A stretch of 64,000 nt of DNA, from contig JAWNZC010000348.1 in the NCBI GenBank assembly GCA_035771165.1, positions 3,804,501 to 3,868,500 on the forward strand, in the 5' to 3' direction. Below are positions 19,788 to 62,109 of the stretch, in pieces; position 1 is the first letter of the stretch, and the number at the start of each line of letters is the position of its first letter. A program made the position numbers and the translations under genes. The stretch comes from Paragorgia papillata (Eukaryota; Cnidaria; Anthozoa; Scleralcyonacea; Coralliidae). The notes below the pieces were generated by a model, which did not search any database, was not told where the DNA came from, and was given only the letters and a program-made list of their open reading frames with translations.

Positions 19788-22700
19788 AAAGAACAGAAAA
19801 AATCAATCAATCAATTAATGGTATTTTCAATCCATTACCTTGTGTTCCTTGGCTGAAGTTTCAAGAAAAACTGCTTTCCAAGTGTTAGCTAATTGCTTTC
19901 CTGTCTCTGTTGATATTACTCTAGAATATTAAATCATTTATTACATGTAATTTAATAATTGTGATTGTATTCTGAAACTATTCAACTAAATGTTCACTGG
20001 AAAATAAAACAAAAAAGAAAGAATACTATAGGAAGAATAAATTGAGATTTTGTGGTTGGCCTATATATAGCTTTTTATCAATAAATTATCATACTGTACC
20101 TTTCCATATGTAGGTCATTTTTATTTCCAACTAAAACCAAAGGAACTCTGAAGAATTTATATAAAAAAGCATCAATAATATAATACAATACGATACACTA
20201 TGCTACATTGCTCTGTACTCCACTATGCTGTGTTCGATCATATAATCAGGTGCAAACACATTAGGGTCAGTTGTGAGAATTGGAAAGTTTAAATGCAAAC
20301 CCAAATTGCAAGTAGGCGAGAGTTGACATGCATAAGTACTTTAGTACTGTATTTCCATAAACTTTGCATTACTATAAAAACACAGATGGCTATTTTCTAT
20401 TATACATTTACCTATTTTGCCCAGTAAGATCCAGTAATTTATCATGGATTACTTGGATTACTTCAAAACTAATAATATATGAAAAGAAAAAATAATAATA
20501 TAGTGAATTAACCCAAAAATTGTTGTCAACTTTTCAAGCTGCATGGTAATAATTTAATACAGTATTAGCAAACTATAATATGTGTGATCAAAACATTAAT
20601 TACCATATGTCAAATGTGCATGTGCGACTTAAGTTACAGTACTGCTCAGAAGTAACCTAACAGTGCATTTGAGGTTGAGATCTGGTTGAACTGGTTATAG
20701 ACAGTGGTCAGAGTTAGGTTGAACCAAGGTCAAATGGCGGTTACAAAGTGGTCAATCCCAGAAAAAAAAGTGGTCAAATCTGCAATATGAATACCAGCTT
20801 TTAATTTTTATAAAACTGCTTTCAAGTATTTAATGCTAAAGTTGAATTTCATTTAAAATAAATACATAGTACACATATAGACTGTCTTCTGTAAAAGCAC
20901 TTCTGAGGTTGGTTGTGGTTCACACAGTTTGCAGAGCAGTTAGTCATGCATCAACTGACTGGGCTCAAACCTAGGTTTGACCATTTGTATATGGACTGAG
21001 GTTCAACCTAGGTTAATTCACCTGTAGGTTTTACCTAATTTACCAGGGGTTTTGTTATAATTACAGGTTACTTCTAAGCAGTACTACTATAGTCATTTAT
21101 TTTATGTTCACACTAATTATTCAACAAGAAAAAAGTAACTTGTAACTGGAATATTTACTGCACCTTTTCTCTGATGTTACAGAGAAAACAAGAATATAAC
21201 CATGAATTCCCATTGAATATGCCTGTGGAAACATTGAATATTCATCCTGAAATGCAAGAGGTAAATATATAAACACTGTATATAGTTAACACCCCCACTC
21301 AGCATTTCAGGTTTTTGTGAAAGGGTCTGGAGAATGAAATAGATGACCCGGAGAATCAGGGCTGTAGGCCCTGCATGGTCTGGAGGACTATCCTGCTAGG
21401 GGATCCTGGGGCATGCCCCCTGGGAAATTTTGAAGCTCTCAAAATGCCATTTCCAGCCATTTCAGAGGTACAAAATCCACTCAACCACCGGCAAAATTCA
21501 ACGTTCGCCGGCCTAAATCTGAAGGACTGCCCACTCCCAATGACTTGGGTTAATTGGTTAATATGAACTTTAACCAAACTGAATACCCTCCCAAATATAA
21601 AGAAGGAAAATTTCAAAATATACAACTCACTATAAATTACAGTACAAAGTATCCAGGAACCACATCCTAGTCTTTCGTCTCTGAATTGCAGGTCTTGATA
21701 TTTTCTTCTGGCTAATGCCAGATGACAATTTTATAGTCAGACAATTAACAAACAGCAAACTATTTAACAGCAAACTATTTAAGTACTCGATGACATCAAT
21801 AATTTTTAACTGAAATAAAAGAGGACTAGTAGTCTTCAATGAAATATTCTGGACAATTATGATTCTGGAACATTACAGTCTGTACTAAAATTCATTTTTT
21901 TTAAAGCTGATTATGAATTCTTGGTTAGCACTTGATGTCATGGTAGCCTAGCAGCTATTGTATTTGAATATGTTTTCCTCCAACATGGCCACCATATCTC
22001 TTAAATCTCAAGGGATTGATCACAAACCACCAAATATTAATGCCAAACAAGTGTGTATACTGTATAGTAATTAAGTAAAATGTAAAAATTTACAAACTTC
22101 CTGAAGGCAAATACTTTCTAGTACTGTACAAACCTGTCATTTAATATTAATAGATAAATTATAAAATAAAATAGCAGCCCAAGGTCAACTAGTCAAGAAA
22201 TACAACTTCACACTAATGCCAATATATTACCTAATAACTATTATAAGTCAAGTTCTGAAAGTGGAACTGAGCCAACTGACCAGAACACTGAGAGAAATCT
22301 AGTTTAAAAATACTAACCCCTGCATGGCCAATTTTTATAGGATCATATTCAAATTAAAATCAGCATTTATTGTGACTTTCAAGTTCTGAACCAACTAAAT
22401 CTTGGAATTGACAATTTGAGCAAGTCATGTATATCAAAAATTGGCAAACTGCCAGAAACTATTCAATAAAAATATTCAATAAATCTATTAGTCAGTAGTC
22501 AATAATTATAATAGATACAATAACAAAACCTACTCAGATCTGGAAACAAATTATCTCGATATTATCCGATTACATCAAACCAATTTCGGTTTTAAATTAA
22601 AAAGCTTGTATTCCAAGAATGTAATGCTTCTTCTGTAGAATGAAACTGAAAGTGCTGAGTGGGTCTTGTGGAACTAATGAATTAGATTTATATCGAAATT

Positions 22701-23335
22701 ATAAATATTTTTAAACCCCTACAGTGTTCCTACAGTTGTTTATTGTATAATTTGCTTATTAATATAAAAACCAGGTCACGTACAGTACAACTCGAACATG
22801 AATGATATTTGAGGAAAATATTTAATATACCTGTCCAGCAGTGTCGACCAATTCAAGAAGATATTCTTGCCCTCGATTCTTTACAGTTTTCGTAAAAGCT
22901 GCAAAATAAAACGAAAATAGTCTTGTCTTAATACTTGGATCGTTGCCAAAGTGTCGGTGTATCAATTTCACGAGAATAATATTCTATATAAGTTATATTC
23001 ACAAAAAAAACAACGAAGTTCAAACTTCACACATGCTGTGTTTCACTGTCTTTAAAATATTTTAAATAATAAATATACTAAAACACGCGATCGTACTCAC
23101 TGTTCTCGATTGTTGGATCATAGGAATCAACAAACTGATTTTCAACAAATTGTATGGTCAACGACGACTTTCCTGCAAATGTTATATAGTTTTACATGTA
23201 ACTGGGTTGTGCTAATCATATTTACACGCTATTATAAAGACGAGATTAATAACTTTCACACAATTTTTATTGTACAGTCTTACCAACGGAACGAAAGCCC
23301 ATGATTGCAATTTTTCTTGACTTTGGTGGTGCCAT
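19555..23335 (-). CDS. RHEB: Rheb small GTPase, 8 coding exons, 184 aa
   Basis: Exons on the minus strand: 23335-23284, 23172-23101, 22898-22831, 21246-21164, 20468-20412, 20147-20100, 19920-19839, 19647-19555. All junctions have GT/AG and keep frame; the total is 555 nt, 184 aa, the length of vertebrate Rheb. It starts MAPPKSRKIAIMGFRSVGKS: P-loop with the Rheb-type Arg (G-F-R-S-V-G-K-S). Then the effector region DSYDPTIEN, switch II DTAGQDEYS, NKND and ETSAKE guanine-base motifs. It ends in a CaaX box, CAIL. Rheb binds GTP and activates mTORC1 on endomembranes in animals. The CaaX Leu differs from the Met usual in vertebrates. Intron 7 holds an (AAAG)n tract. The start ATG is set by the Rheb-like N terminus. 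Confidence 0.97.
19678..19812. repeat. (GAAG)n / (AAAG)n / (AATC)n microsatellite in last Rheb intron
   Basis: GGAAGAAGGGAAG units grade into AAAGAAAG and then AATCAATC. It begins about 30 bp from the 5' end of the terminal exon, with a simple-repeat polypyrimidine tract on the transcribed strand. Confidence 0.9.
21355..21600. repeat. Dispersed 'GGCATGCCCCCTGG' repeat in Rheb intron 3
   Basis: GGGATCCTGGGGCATGCCCC..TGGGAAATTTTGAAG resembles 31,850-31,960 (CCGGGGACATACCCCCTGG, then AAAATG) and, more loosely, 6,615-6,700. No coding potential. Confidence 0.5.
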
Positions 23336-24884
23336 AACTAAATTCTAATGGATTATATAACGAAAAGTATCGAGAACAATTCGTTCTAACATGTAGAACG
23401 TGCAGAAGCCCCAAGAAGGACAGCCCACTTTCTTCCCATCACGCAATCTTCTATCCAGACCTTGACCCCGCCGGGCACATCTTGTCAATTTCCATGACAT
23501 AGAATAGGAAATGAATGAGTTTGTAACTATACTTTTGAAATTTTCAGATACATTGCAGTAAATACAAAAACAAATTTATAAAGTATTCCTTTCCTTAAAA
23601 ATAAACGCAAAAATTCATTAGAAAAAGCTTCTATCCAAGAAATGTCATTGTGAGCTATGGAATTTAATCATAAATGAAATAACGAAGAGAAAGTCGGAAA
23701 CAGTCGGAAATTTGGAATAAATTATATTTTAATTATTAGGTTTTGATTTGGAAAGCAGGATTTGTTATGTTATATAGTCGAATATTCTCCACTTGGTAAG
23801 CAAGTAGGTTACCAACATTATATTTATATAGTAAACATCTATTTTAAGTTTATACATGTATTTTGTATACAAACTCATGAAATGTTTATAAATTTAATGT
23901 GAAATTACTGTACTCCTGTTATGTACTGTATGTAAATTAACAATTCCTTTCTTATTTTCACATACTGTAGTCTGTATTTTCAAACCTTGAGGCAACTTCA
24001 GAATACAAGGTAACTTTTCTAACTTTCTGTCTCTCTTTTATATTAACCAAACCTAAGATTTAATTATTAGTTATAATAGCTAATTACTCTAATTCAGTCT
24101 ATTCTGAGTTATGAATACATGGTACTGTACCCCAGGCTGCATTCCATGTCAACCCCACACTGAAGATAAGCCATGGGCATTCAGGTGCTGCACCAAGGGA
24201 GGTCAAGACGAACACCGGTGCCGGCACCACCCCACTGACTTGTATAGTTGTATGGCTGTACAGTATATGTGTGCCGACTGCAGTGTGATTGTGCACCAGC
24301 ACACCGAGCACTTTTGAAACTCACGGCGTGACCTACATGGAATGCACCCTGGACTGTACCTAGTACAGTAACCCAAACTGCCAAACAAAAAGTCTAACTT
24401 GAACCAAAAAGAAGCATGAACTATTTCGCACATTTGTTTACTTTGAAAAGCTACGTTTGACTCATTAACTTACCTTGTTTTGACCAATAAAAAAAAATCT
24501 GCCCACCCACCCCAATTTTTTTGAAAAAAGTGATGAAAAACAGACATATACTTTTAATTGGCCTTACTGGGTGGATTTCCAGAAGTCTCCACTTGACAAG
24601 TAAAATATATTGTCTGGGAGTAAAATTAATAAGTTGCTAAATAAAATGGCAACAATACTCCAACATGCAGTAAATGCATGGTTATAATTAAGTAGAGTAC
24701 ATGTAGAGAACACTTTTAAAATACAGCATGTTAAAAAATCACATTTTGTACATTATTTTATATCTATATATTAGCTAATACTAAAACAATGAAAATTGTC
24801 ATGACCTTAATTTCATCTAATTTGAGTAATTTATTATACATGTATATTATTTTTTAATCTTTTTTAAGTGTTGAATAATACAAT
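23336..24884. promoter_or_regulatory. Divergent spacer between Rheb and CNPY2
   Basis: About 1.55 kb separates the two start codons, which point away from each other. The 130 bp next to Rheb (23,400-23,520, with CCTTGACCCCGCCGGGCAC) is the GC-richest part and the likeliest promoter. A short AG-TCTGT..TACAAG-GTAAC segment at 23,970-24,012 looks like a possible untranslated exon of CNPY2. No motif-level promoter evidence. Confidence 0.35.
24120..24362. mobile_element. MITE with ~30 bp inverted ends
   Basis: GGTACTGTACCCCAGGCTGC..ATTCCATGT on the left is matched by ACATGGAATGCACCCTGG..ACTGTACC on the right. The interior has short GGTGC/GCACC hairpins. Overlapping short open frames in four frames are artefacts of the palindrome. 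Confidence 0.65.
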
Positions 24885-27800
24885 ATGTGCAATATGTTGG
24901 GTTGGATGAATATTGCATTGACATTATTGGTTTTTATCACTGAAATACTGTGTAATGAAAGAAAGGATCTTTATTGTGGAGGTGTGAATACTCAATAGTT
25001 AACATAAAATGTTATAGCTAGTGTTTGCAATATAAATTACATGTACACTGTACATACATCATGTAAACTTGTAAGTGAACTTCCACCACTGATGTCACAA
25101 TTTATGTTTACCCGTATTTACCCATAATTCCTAATTTTGTGCTGTAAATAGCTCAATGGTATGCTATAATTAACAGAACACACCTTTGACCCAAAATCAG
25201 GTCGGTGAATATTGGCAATTCTATCTCTAATTAATTCCTCATTTCACACTCTTTAAATTCCAGTACCTTGCTCACATGCAGGTGTCCATTCGGAGAGGTG
25301 GACCGTCTGATAATTAAATATCTAACTAGGTAGCATTGATCAGCAGTTTAAGTTGAGTTGTCTTCTAACAGGAACTGGTGAAACAATTACAGCAGCCCTA
25401 TATATATACCTACCTAGACTTGGATCAACCGTGCTTGGATTGACCATTATAGTTTTATTTTTTTAGTTTGTAAAATTATTACTGATGAAGTCAAATGGGA
25501 TATATCACAAGTAGATCCAAGAAAAACTTTAGAAGTTTGTGCTTCAATTTTATTTTGTGTAATATTCAATTTAATTAATTTACTTATAGTTATTAAAACT
25601 TATTACTAAACACAAGAAACTGTGTTGTAAATATATTTTTTGAACCCTGCTAATAGAACTTTGTAATTATTATGTTGGACTATCTCTGTTCTAAATTATG
25701 TAATTTTGAAATTTTTTGTTCTTGGATGGTAGAATATCTGCATGTTTACAACAAATTACTAGAAATTTCTGAAAAGTTTCCAGATATTTTCAGAAATAGT
25801 GTTTTTATTAAAAGTTAAAATATTATATATTTTTTTGTATTTTAGGTTGAAAGTTTTCGAATTGATTCTCATGGAAATCAAAGGAGTAAATCAGTTAGTA
25901 TAAAAAAACCCTTCAGAAAATCAGAGCTGTGTCATTCATGCCACATTGTTTTATGCACTCCACATCATGGTGTACATCTGGCTCTGGTGTTGAGTTATTC
26001 TGTATCACGTCGTTAAACCGAGCATTATGTAACACTAGCTGACAAATATTGCACCATACACTGGGAGCAGAAGTACCAGTGGCATCGCCAGACCTGGGAG
26101 AGTGGGTGGGGGGACAAAATGATGATGTCATCATTATATGATGTCATCAGTATATCATTGATATCATATTTTATTGGTACTGTACTTCATGTTAATTCTA
26201 CATTATAATAGTTTTCATATAGATAATTGTAAACACTACCTGTGAACCTCTGCATTAACCTTTACCCCAAACATTCCTAAACCTAACCCAAATTATTATA
26301 TGGACCTAACACATAGTAGCTATGAGACGAATGATTGGCCATGCTGCACTAAGTCTCCAGAGCGAACTAATGCAAGAAAAGATATGAAAAACACATTGAC
26401 ACACTTGTAAACTATTTGACCAGCTAGCGGTGTGAGCTGAGCACTTGGAATCATTACATACCCCCCCAACGTTTCTCACCCCCCCCCCCCCCCCCCCCCC
26501 ACCACCAGCAACATCCCTGAGCAGAACCTGTTTTCCTTTGTTTCGTTTCTGAGAGGGAAGAATAGATCTGCCATATTTGTGTTGCTGTATTTGTTGTTTT
26601 CAAACTTGGAAAGAGTTCGAAAATACTATATGTTAAAAGCATGGTAACTGGCAACTTCCTTAACTCTTTCCTGTCCGAATCGACATTTCTATTGTAACTA
26701 TATTGAACAGATTTCTAATTAGTTCCAGCCGAGAGTTTATAAGACAAAATAAAAATTCGATTCACGCGAAAAAATTCGCAAGTGGAAAACCGGCTTAACG
26801 ATTCACCTCTGGGGATGCAGCCCTTGGACAGGAATGAGTTAATTCTGTGTATAAAGTTTCAGGCAATCCTGATCGGCTAAAGGCTTTGGAACATCAAGTG
26901 GAAACAAGAAACAGCAATTTCGACAAGGATTTTAGTTCAAAACAAACTCAACGAATTATTATATAACCGTCGAATTAGACCTGAAGTTATTGCGGTGGCT
27001 ATTGACTATTGTAGAGCGTAAATGGCCTCAGACTTGTATTAACGGACACGTTTTTTATGGCACGTGGGCCTATCGCAATTATGTAGTATATATTTATTTA
27101 TTTTCCATATTACCTCTATCCACGCTCGCTAACACCATCTATTTCCTTATTTCTTTACAGTACATGTATCTCGCATGTTTTTAACTTTTTTCACCTGTCC
27201 TTGTATAACCTAGCCACTGCCCTACGTGCAAACACATGTCCAGATCATTGATACAGTACGTAATGTTCTTCTAGATACCCTATGCTCGTTCGGAAACGCA
27301 TTTATCTGAGATTTTGGAAAATGTCTGCGAAAGGATAAACAATTACGCGGAGTCAACTGACAAAAAGACTGGAAGAAAAACTTACATAAGAACTTCTTCA
27401 CGTAACGGAGAGGGTGTTACACTTGAAAACATATCTTTGAGTGGTGATATTGCTAAAGCTTTAAAATTTGCGGTAAGAAACCTAACCGTGTAGTTAACTG
27501 TTCTGATTCATTGCAAACGTAGTTTGGTATTAACGTATTAATAATTCTTCAATATATATGTTTCAAATATTATAGTGTGAAAGTGTTATAGAAGATCATG
27601 AAGACACGATTCTTGAATTCTTTAAAAACGAAGGCCAACATGAAGTTGAAGAGCTTTGTGAAAGACGAACAGGTATATAGTTAGCTATGGCCTGCATTAG
27701 CAGTCATTTCATCTTTATTGTGAAAACGAGATTATTGGTTTGGTGCGGAATAACGAATCCACAGTACTGTATAGAGCGTTTTCATCTGACGTCACGGCGG

Positions 27801-29037
27801 CCATATTGGTGTACCAAAACAATGGAATGGCGGCCATATTGGTGTACGGTATGGGAATTAGCTCTTTCTTATTCAAATATTTCGTATTGTTTCACCACCC
27901 CAATGGGGCCACCGATCACGTGAGTGAAAACGCTCTACAGTATATCGGTCAGATAACGAAGAATGCTTCTCATTAAAACTAGCGTGTTTTTTTGCTACTG
28001 TCTTTCCCGGGCTTATGTCAAAGGTCAGGAATATATGCGCCAGGTAATTTGCTCATGCATATATACATGGCCGATTCTGTTTTTCTATAATTTATAGTTT
28101 AAACCCGCCACAAAATTATATAGTGGTTGTCTGACCCTCGTTTAAACTTACGAGGGAAGCACGTTTTTAGAGGTCAAGGTTCTCCAACCTCGGACTTCTA
28201 AGGTCCATTTGTGAGGCCAGCGCTGACTTTTGCAGAGGTTAAGCTTTTGGGTTAGGAAGATAGGACGTCGCGAAAGGGTTCAGGGCAGGCGGCTGAGTTA
28301 CACTGTATATGTAATAGATAATTACTGAGGCGAACGGCATTATTTAATATACTGCATGCCAGCTGAGGGCGTAACTGTTATAATTACGGTAAAATCAATT
28401 AAGTCTCAAATGTCGTCTAAAATATTACGCAGTCGCTAGCTGTGTTTGAAAAAGGAACGCTGATTTTAAACGCTTGTAAACGTGAAACAAAACGCTTGTA
28501 AACGAGCTGGCTGAAAGACTTAAACAGGCTGAAATCGTTGCCGATATAATGCAGACATAGAACGATAGGATTTGACAAGGGTCACTGGGTCAGTATAATT
28601 ATGAACGTATACTCTTGTTGTTTAACCTTTGATAATTAACAGCAAGCAAAAACATGGTAGAAAAAAAAGCAAGGCCATATCGGCATATCGTTTATTGATG
28701 TCGACATGCTAAAACTCTTTACTACAATCCTGGACAAAATTCATGTTGATACAGCGCGCGCTTTTTAATTATTAGTAAAAATTCAAACCAAATGGAACGA
28801 AATACGGAATCTAAACGAGAAAAAAGCTCACGACACAACATTGACGTTGGGGAAAGGGAAGGGACATTTTAGCAAATCAACAACAAAGACATTATGGTGT
28901 CCACATAATTTTGTCCAGAATTGTAATCGTTATAATTCGTAAAGTTTCCATAAATGACGCTTATTGAATTTTTTATTTTATTTCATTGTTCAGATCTATG
29001 CAACAGTGACGCTGATGAAAGTCATAATGAACTATAA
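24885..29037 (+). CDS. CNPY2: Canopy FGF-signalling regulator 2 (saposin-like ER protein), 6 coding exons, 183 aa
   Basis: Exons: 24885-24981, 25467-25534, 25846-25893, 27275-27472, 27576-27672, 28994-29037. All junctions are GT/AG and in frame; the total is 552 nt. Exon 1 gives a signal peptide (MCNMLGWMNIALTLLVFITE) then DLYCGVC. Next come CKIITDEVKWDISQVDPRKT, SFRID, PYARSETHLSEILENVCERI, GDIAKALKFACESVIEDHED and EELCERRT, ending in HNEL. The six mature cysteines (CxxC, VC, AC, LC, LC) and the order match CNPY2 (human 182 aa, ending HDEL). The family resides in the ER lumen and is linked to receptor maturation and FGF signalling. HNEL should act as a KDEL-type retrieval signal. Two in-frame ATGs (24885, 24894) are possible; I took the first. 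Introns 3 and 5 carry MITEs. Confidence 0.95.
26466..26502. repeat. Poly-C tract in CNPY2 intron 3
   Basis: A CCCCCCC run followed by about 23 C residues ending CACCACC. Homopolymer length is likely to be assembly-dependent. Confidence 0.85.
26660..26842. mobile_element. MITE, TTAACTC-TTCCTGTCC family
   Basis: TTAACTCTTTCCTGTCCGAA at the left is mirrored by GGACAGGAATGAGTTAA at the right. Shares termini with 57,178-57,277 and 63,898-63,998. Inner block ATTTCTAATTAGTTCCAG recurs at 18,775. Confidence 0.82.
27772..27937. mobile_element. 166 bp MITE, TAGAGCGTTTTCA family
   Basis: Inverted ends TAGAGCGTTTTCA / TGAAAACGCTCTA. The body carries TGACGTCA, two GGCGGCCATATTGGTGTAC direct repeats and CACGTGA. 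Lies in CNPY2 intron 5. Other copies: 34,207-34,340, 49,744-49,909 and 59,024-59,189. Confidence 0.92.
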
Positions 29038-29870
29038 AGGAAATTTTGTCAAACCTCCTACGTCTGGATATAGCTTATACAAGACTATTTTAAAATTAGA
29101 CCACGATATTACTTTGCCCAATTTGCCATTAACTTCACTGTAAAAACTGACTGATTGAAACAGCCAATTTTAATTGGTTGTCTCAGTTGCATTTTTGACC
29201 AATAAACAACCGAAAGTATTTGTTGAAACGAGTAAAGAACGGCCAGTTTAAACAAAATATTTGGTTATTTCAACCTAAAAGTGGCCTGCATCTGCGATGA
29301 CCAATTCAATTGGTTGTTTCATCTGGTCACTGAGTCAGTTCCAGCTTGTTTTATCGCATGCCAAGTGAAAAGGTAAAATACAAGTTTAGAAAGCAATAGA
29401 ATAAAACCTGAATCTAATATCTATAATTGACGAGAACATAAAGGAAGAGCAGGCCCAGTCCTATAAAGGGCAATGCCGTACGACCGAAGGAACTAAGTAA
29501 CTAACGAATGGCATGCAGAATATAAAGCGCTACTAACTCGTGTGCCTTGTTGCGGCACCGCAACGCAATCACGACTATATCGTGTTATACGTGATAGCGA
29601 CACTTTTCTGTTCTCGCTATTAATATTTCAAGTGCTGTAGTTCTTTTCCGTTTGAGATAGCATTGATTTTCCAAATTAACACAGCAACGAACATATATGG
29701 AGCCGTGATTTGTGTATGTACATGTAAATTTTATGTAAGTGTCAAATGTATTCAGCTCACAGAACTAATTGCATGGGGACACTAGTTGGCTTTCCTAACG
29801 AGGAAACCCGGAAAAATTAACCCTCGAGGCACAGGAGAGAACCAACAACTCTACTCACATGGAGCAAAGG
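29038..29870. other. Intergenic, 3' of CNPY2
   Basis: Near 29,138 CACTGTAAAAACT starts a repeat with inverted AATTGGTTG blocks. An AATAAA at about 29,204 could serve as a polyadenylation signal. A degraded copy of the 5S-like repeat is at about 29,810-29,867. No gene seen. Confidence 0.4.
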
Positions 29871-30412
29871 TGCACTATAAAAATTGAAGTCTGTTTTTCA
29901 CCATTTTAAATTGGTTACCTCAGATCCATCTGGGGTACAAGTCTAAATTGGTTATTTTAACAATTATTTACAATAATTGTCAGTTGTTTGCTGTACAAGC
30001 TGTGTTATTTAGTAATACTAAAAAAAACTCTGAGCTCAGAGTTTTTCTGAGTATTACTAACTAACACAGCTTGTACAGCAAACAACTGACAATTATTACT
30101 AACATCAAGCTGCAATTTCTGAAACTAAAAACATATATTTACAATTTTAAACAATAAAAATGGTTGTAATAAACATTAAATGGTATAATGTTTGTATAAT
30201 GAACCATTGCACAATGATGAGAATAATCAATAAATCGACCAAATAGTAGATTTATTGAAATGACCAATTACATTAGATTAATTTAACTAAATGTCTTTCA
30301 ACCAAACAATATTGGTAGTTTTAACCAAAAAAAAAATATGGTTACCACAGATCCATTTTTGACCAATTTTTTCTCTCTAGTTTCTACCACTTAGTTTTTA
30401 CAGTGTAGGCTT
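29871..30412. mobile_element. Element with CACTGTAAAAA-type ends and a nested palindrome
   Basis: GCACTATAAAAATTGAAG on the left versus TTTTTACAGTGTAGG on the right, with ATTGGTTACCTCAGATCCAT mirrored inside by GGTTACCACAGATCCATTTT-type sequence in direct orientation. A different palindrome (29,972-30,097) is embedded in it. Confidence 0.5.
29972..30097. repeat. 126 bp near-perfect palindrome
   Basis: AATAATTGTCAGTTGTTTGC..TGTACAAGCTGTGTTA..CTCTGA and its reverse complement meet at GAGCTC. A related, more decayed inverted repeat lies at about 50,745-50,925 (GATACTCAGAAAAACACTGA). Confidence 0.88.
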
Positions 30413-30490
30413 AATAATAATAATACTTGGTTTATTGATAACTCTTAGTAGAATTATAACACTGAATTGTGAGTTACTTACAATATTTAA

Positions 30491-30678
30491 GAAATAGAAA
30501 ACATTTTCCGTGTTTCTATAGAGTTATAGAAACACGAGTGGAAGTTTGGGAGAACGAGAAATTACAGTGGGAACACGAGCCCGCAGGGCAAGTGTTTCCA
30601 CACTATTTCGAGTTCTCCCAAACTTCCACAAGTGTTTCTATAACTCTATAGGAACACGGACATTTTTTTTTCTATTTC
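30491..30678. mobile_element. Palindromic MITE
   Basis: AAATAGAAAACATTTTCCGT..TCTATAGAGTTATAGAAACA is mirrored by TGTTTCTATAACTCTATAGG..AACACGGACATTTTT. Inner arms are GTGGAAGTTTGGGAGAAC/GTTCTCCCAAACTTCCAC. A solo end (TAGAGTTATAGAAACACG) lies at 30,864. Confidence 0.82.
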
Positions 30679-30997
30679 CTTTATAAAATAACTCGTCAAA
30701 ATAGATTAAACGTTAAAATTAATCCAAATAAAAAGCGTAAATTCTCATCACCCTCCATGGATGGCGTATTGGATTGCGTTTGATGGCGTATAATGGTGTT
30801 TCTGTACAAATTTTAATTAGAGTGATGGTGTAGTGGATGGTGTAATCCATCCATATTTTCCATAGAGTTATAGAAACACGGCTTTTAACCAATCATCGCT
30901 TGCTTTTTCAAAATGTTATTTTATAAAAAAACATTTAAAATAGAATAAGTTATCATCAATACATATCAAGACTTAAAATCTATTTGTTAAAAACTGG

Positions 30998-31340
30998 CTA
31001 AAACGATTTGTTCCTTTCGATTGGTGTCACGTTGTTGGTTACATTCGAAAGTGATCTCAAAGAATATCCATGTGTATTAGTCGAGTCCTTGCGCATTAGT
31101 TTGGACACAAGCGAGTCTTTCTCGCGTTGCCGATCAACAAATGATTTACAAATGATATTCCTACGGTCCGATAAAGAGGGGAGACTAACAATCTCTAAAG
31201 CCTGCATGATCATAATTATGATCTGGAAGAATTATTTTCAGCGCTCTCTTTTGGACGGATTCGATATTTTTACACAGATATTGGGGCAAATTGGACCAGT
31301 ATGGCAACGTACTCAAGTACAGAATTTCAGGGGTGAGAGG
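30998..31340 (-). pseudogene. 3' end of a non-LTR retrotransposon RT
   Basis: The minus strand reads LPQYLCKNIESVQKRALKII, then after a one-base shift ALEIVSLPSLSDRRNIICKS, then RQREKDSLVSKL. This is the usual end of the pol ORF in CR1/L2/jockey-like LINEs. It is 5'-truncated next to an (AATCT)n repeat. Confidence 0.75.
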
Positions 31341-31375
31341 CAACGCGCTAGCGACACATACAACCCGTGCCCCTG

Positions 31376-31492
31376 TTAATCTAATCTATAATCTAATCTA
31401 TAATCCAATCCAATCTAATGCAATCTATAATCTAATCTATAATCTAATCTATAATCTAATCTATAATCTAATCTAATCTAATCTAATCTAAA
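31376..31492. repeat. (TAATCTA) microsatellite
   Basis: Units TAATCTA/TAATC repeated about 18 times directly at the truncated end of the LINE fragment. Confidence 0.9.
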
Positions 31493-31659
31493 GTACAAGT
31501 CTTGTAATTCGGCTATCGTATTATGTTTCTGATTTGATAAAGCACTCCAACACAAATTTAAAGATGCACAAATGTTTAATGATTATATTTTTTATACTGA
31601 TTTCACATTCAATAACTTCTTATTGTAATTTATTAAAATTTAAAGATTTGCACACGTCA

Positions 31660-32640
31660 TGTACATCCCTTACTTGTCGGCAGGGCCGTTGCGAGCAAAG
31701 CTAACGAGGGGGGTGTAAAGAAAATAATTACCTGATTTTTCAAATTATTCAATATTTTACCTGAAAATATTTTCCATTTGATCATAAAATCCAATGAAAA
31801 TGTTTCAGGTTAGGGGGCTTGTCGAGCGCTGAAGTGCGAGAACCCTCTAGGGGGGAGGGTGGTCCGGGGACATACCCCCTGGAAAATGTCTGATTTTCTT
31901 ACTCTTGGAAACGCGATTTCCTGCATTTTGAGGTCGGATATTCCTCTACGCCATACGTCTGTGCTAACTGGCAGCAGAAAACTCGTGCTTTGACATCGAA
32001 TTTTTATACGTCTGCTTCTGGTGAATAGGGAGTGCCAGCCCCCTACGGCCATGATAAAATCCACATTACAACCTATACAGCATAACTTCACTTTGCTCTG
32101 AACTGCATGTAAACGCAAGAGGATTTCTTCTTAATTTTACTTTTTCACTTTACATCCCAGATGACTGCTGAAGAAGTTAATATTTACATTTGGTTCATAG
32201 CAGACAGTTATTGGTCCATAAATTCCGACTTTATCAAAATATGCACACAAAAACATTAACGGTGAAATTTATATTATTTAAGATTGTTCTTTTGATACAC
32301 TGTATGTTTCGGCGTTACTTTGGCTAATGGCTACACGTGTATTTTTTGCTTCCTGTCTTTTAGCAAAGACCATTTTCATTGTCAGTTTATTGACAATGCG
32401 AAGATAGTTCTTGATTCCAGTAATTTACCTGAAATTCGTCACGAATAAATATTGCATGGGTGGTGTAACACCCCCCCCCCACCCCCCGCCCACTAGCTAC
32501 GGCCCTGCTTGTCGGAAATATTTACATTGCAATTTGCAATCGAGAATCTTTGCCACAAAATTGGATTATGATTTTAATAGATTTACATTCCTGGCCACAT
32601 TGGTACTTTGTGCGATTATTTACTAAAAATTGAAAAAATT
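31660..32640. other. Intergenic with degenerate dispersed repeats
   Basis: CTTGTCGGCAGGGCCGTTGC (31,675) and its inverted relative TAGCTACGGCCCTGCTTGTC (32,495) bracket about 850 bp including GGTCCGGGGACATACCCCCT and poly-C tracts. This could be one old insertion. No gene seen. Confidence 0.4.
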
Positions 32641-32670
32641 TAATACGATGTCCAGTGTCACTATAATTCC

Positions 32671-62109
<29,439 letters not shown>

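Noticed and set aside
23970..24012. Small coding exon of CNPY2 (SVFSNLEATSEYK)
   Set aside because: The signal-peptide exon starts at 24885 with its own in-frame upstream stop, so this segment is at most untranslated.
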